This document shows, piece after piece, positions 62,893-64,000 of a stretch of DNA of 64,000 nucleotides. The stretch lies in assembly GCA_016713125.1 (NCBI GenBank), contig JADJPT010000014.1:91666-155665 (forward strand), given 5' to 3'. The notes beneath the pieces were generated by a model. It searched no databases. It was not told the origin of the DNA and was given only the letters and a program-made list of their open reading frames with translations. Source of the stretch: Betaproteobacteria bacterium. Lineage in GTDB: Bacteria > Pseudomonadota > Gammaproteobacteria > Burkholderiales > SG8-39. Within the stretch, counting starts at the first letter, position 1. Every line of letters begins with the position of its first letter. The position numbers were made by a program, and so were the translations under genes.

Positions 62893-64000
62893 CTAGCGCC
62901 GCTGGTCGAACCGCCGGCCCACCAGCGCCGCGGCGATGTTGGTCTTCTGTATGTCGACCGCGCCGCCGGCGATGCCCCAGCCCCAGGCGTCGCGCAGCTT
63001 CTGCTCGATCGGGTACTCCTTGCTGTAGCCGTAGCCGCCCATCAGCTGGAGCGCACTGCCCGAGACCTCGCGCACGATCTCGTTGGCGAAGCACTTGGCC
63101 ATCGAGCTTTCCTTGACCGAGGGCAGACCGGCACTGGCGTTGCACACCGCCTGGTAGATCAGCAGGCGCGAAGCCTCGACCTTCATGGCCATCTCGGCCA
63201 GGCGCAGCTGCACGGCCTGGAACTCGACGATGGCCTTGCCGAACTGCTTGCGGTTCTGCGCATAGTCGAGCACGTAGTCGAGCGCACTCTGCGCGATCGC
63301 CAGGCTCATGGTCGAGTTGCCGCAACGCTCGAGGTCGAAGGCTTCCATCAGCTGCTTGAAGCCGCCGGCCGGAACGATGGTGTTGGCCCTGGGCACCTTG
63401 ACGTCGTCGAAGTACATGTCGGCCGACGGCACGCCGCGAAAACCCATCAATTGCTCGGGACGCCCGAACGAGAAGCCCGGCATGCCCTTCTCCACGTACA
63501 GCGCGCCGATGCCCTTGGCGCCCGGCGCATCCGACATGCGGCAGTACACCAGGTAGCCCTCGGCGTGCCCCGCGCCGGAGCACCAGCGCTTCTGGCCCGA
63601 CAGCGTCCAGCCTTCCGCGGTTTCCCTGGCGCGCGTCTTCAGGTCGGTGACGGCCGAGCCGGCCTCGGGTTCGGACATGCTGACCGCGACGATCTTCTCG
63701 CCGGCCACCACCTGCGGGATCAGGCGCTTGCGCAACTCCTCGGGCGCGAAGTGCGCGATCGCCAGGATCGGCCCGAAGCACGATTCGAAGATCGGGAAGG
63801 CGACCGTGGGGGAGATCTTGGCCAGCTCCTCGAGGACGATCACCGCGTCGAGGTGGCTCATGCCCAGACCGCCGTCCTCCTCGGGCAGGTTGATGCCCAG
63901 GAAGCCCATCTCGGCATAGCGCTTGACCATCGCCTTGGGCACCGGCTCGGCGGCCTCCTCGAGCTCGCGCGCGAGTTTGGGCAATTCCGCCTGCGCGAAG
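62893..64000 (-). CDS. Acyl-CoA dehydrogenase, 5' end beyond window
   Basis: At least 369 residues are visible; the frame is open to the window edge (FAQAELPKLARELEEAAEPV), so the start lies outside. It shows the helical N-domain (MGFLGINLPEEDGGLGMSHL), FAD-binding SMSEPEAGSAVTDLKTRA and TLSGQKRWCSGAGHA, and the C-domain YAQNRKQFGKAIVEFQAVQL and LMGGYGYSKEYPIEQKLRDA. At the usual catalytic-Glu position (YEG in most members) this protein has GIAGGAVDIQ, so the base must lie elsewhere or the reaction differs. It is convergent with the globin operon. Confidence 0.87.
   Translation of the reverse strand, partial: FAQAELPKLARELEEAAEPVPKAMVKRYAEMGFLGINLPEEDGGLGMSHLDAVIVLEELAKISPTVAFPIFESCFGPILAIAHFAPEELRKRLIPQVVAGEKIVAVSMSEPEAGSAVTDLKTRARETAEGWTLSGQKRWCSGAGHAEGYLVYCRMSDAPGAKGIGALYVEKGMPGFSFGRPEQLMGFRGVPSADMYFDDVKVPRANTIVPAGGFKQLMEAFDLERCGNSTMSLAIAQSALDYVLDYAQNRKQFGKAIVEFQAVQLRLAEMAMKVEASRLLIYQAVCNASAGLPSVKESSMAKCFANEIVREVSGSALQLMGGYGYSKEYPIEQKLRDAWGWGIAGGAVDIQKTNIAAALVGRRFDQRR

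Overview
This window reads as a high-GC betaproteobacterial chromosome segment, most likely Burkholderiales. The reasons are the very strong G/C third-position bias, two Bug/TctC-type periplasmic receptors, NagG/NagH-like ring-hydroxylating oxygenase subunits and a beta-/alphaproteobacterial style C-P lyase cluster. No rRNA, tRNA, CRISPR array, insertion sequence or phage gene was seen. The species cannot be named from the sequence alone. About a dozen well-conserved genes carry small indels (often at GCGCGC or G/C runs). The assembly therefore probably contains residual sequencing errors, and several apparent breaks or fusions are probably not biological.

Layout. 1-540: non-coding or unassigned. 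541-9.5 kb: dusA, a class II aldolase, secreted/lipoprotein unknowns, an sbtB-sbtA bicarbonate transport pair, an MFS/hydrolase pair and a DMT exporter. 9.6-14.9 kb: an accessory island with a single-chain MmeI-type (type IIL) restriction-modification enzyme, frameshifted as read, followed by a hipBA toxin-antitoxin pair with an operator-like dyad. 14.9-17.8 kb: a cation-diffusion-facilitator pump, an ArsR-rhodanese regulator, a DsrE protein and a fatty-acid-hydroxylase-like membrane enzyme. 17.8-40.4 kb: a large catabolic region with a class III ring-cleavage dioxygenase/ALDH/hydrolase operon, a GntR regulator, a Rieske oxygenase alpha/beta pair, Bug receptors, a CoA ligase/acyl-CoA dehydrogenase/TetR operon, a cupin, a molybdenum hydroxylase large subunit, a TRAP transporter, a KstD-like flavoprotein, an amidohydrolase, a DUF1989 protein and an aspartate-dehydrogenase-like enzyme. 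A shared GTATAC-centred operator precedes three of these transcription units and suggests one GntR/FCD regulon. 40.4-44.1 kb: a Tat-exported lipocalin-like (AttH) protein and an FtsX-type permease.

44.2-57.3 kb is a near-complete phosphonate island. It contains a PhnZ-type HD oxygenase, phnC-D-D-E-E behind a Pho-box-like sequence, phnGHIJKLM on the minus strand, and phnF, a DUF1045 2H phosphoesterase and phnN on the plus strand around a PhnF-like operator. Together these would import phosphonates, cleave them by C-P lyase and recycle ribose bisphosphate to PRPP.

57.3-62.7 kb: a four-PAS soluble histidine kinase and a sigma54 response regulator. They are followed by a textbook -24/-12 promoter with two upstream repeats, a 42-codon peptide gene, a single-domain haemoglobin and an alpha/beta hydrolase. 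The window ends inside an acyl-CoA dehydrogenase. Three copies of a roughly 75-nt structured intergenic repeat (9.5, 49.4 and 62.8 kb) keep end boxes at constant spacing around a hairpin whose sequence varies; I did not recognise the family.
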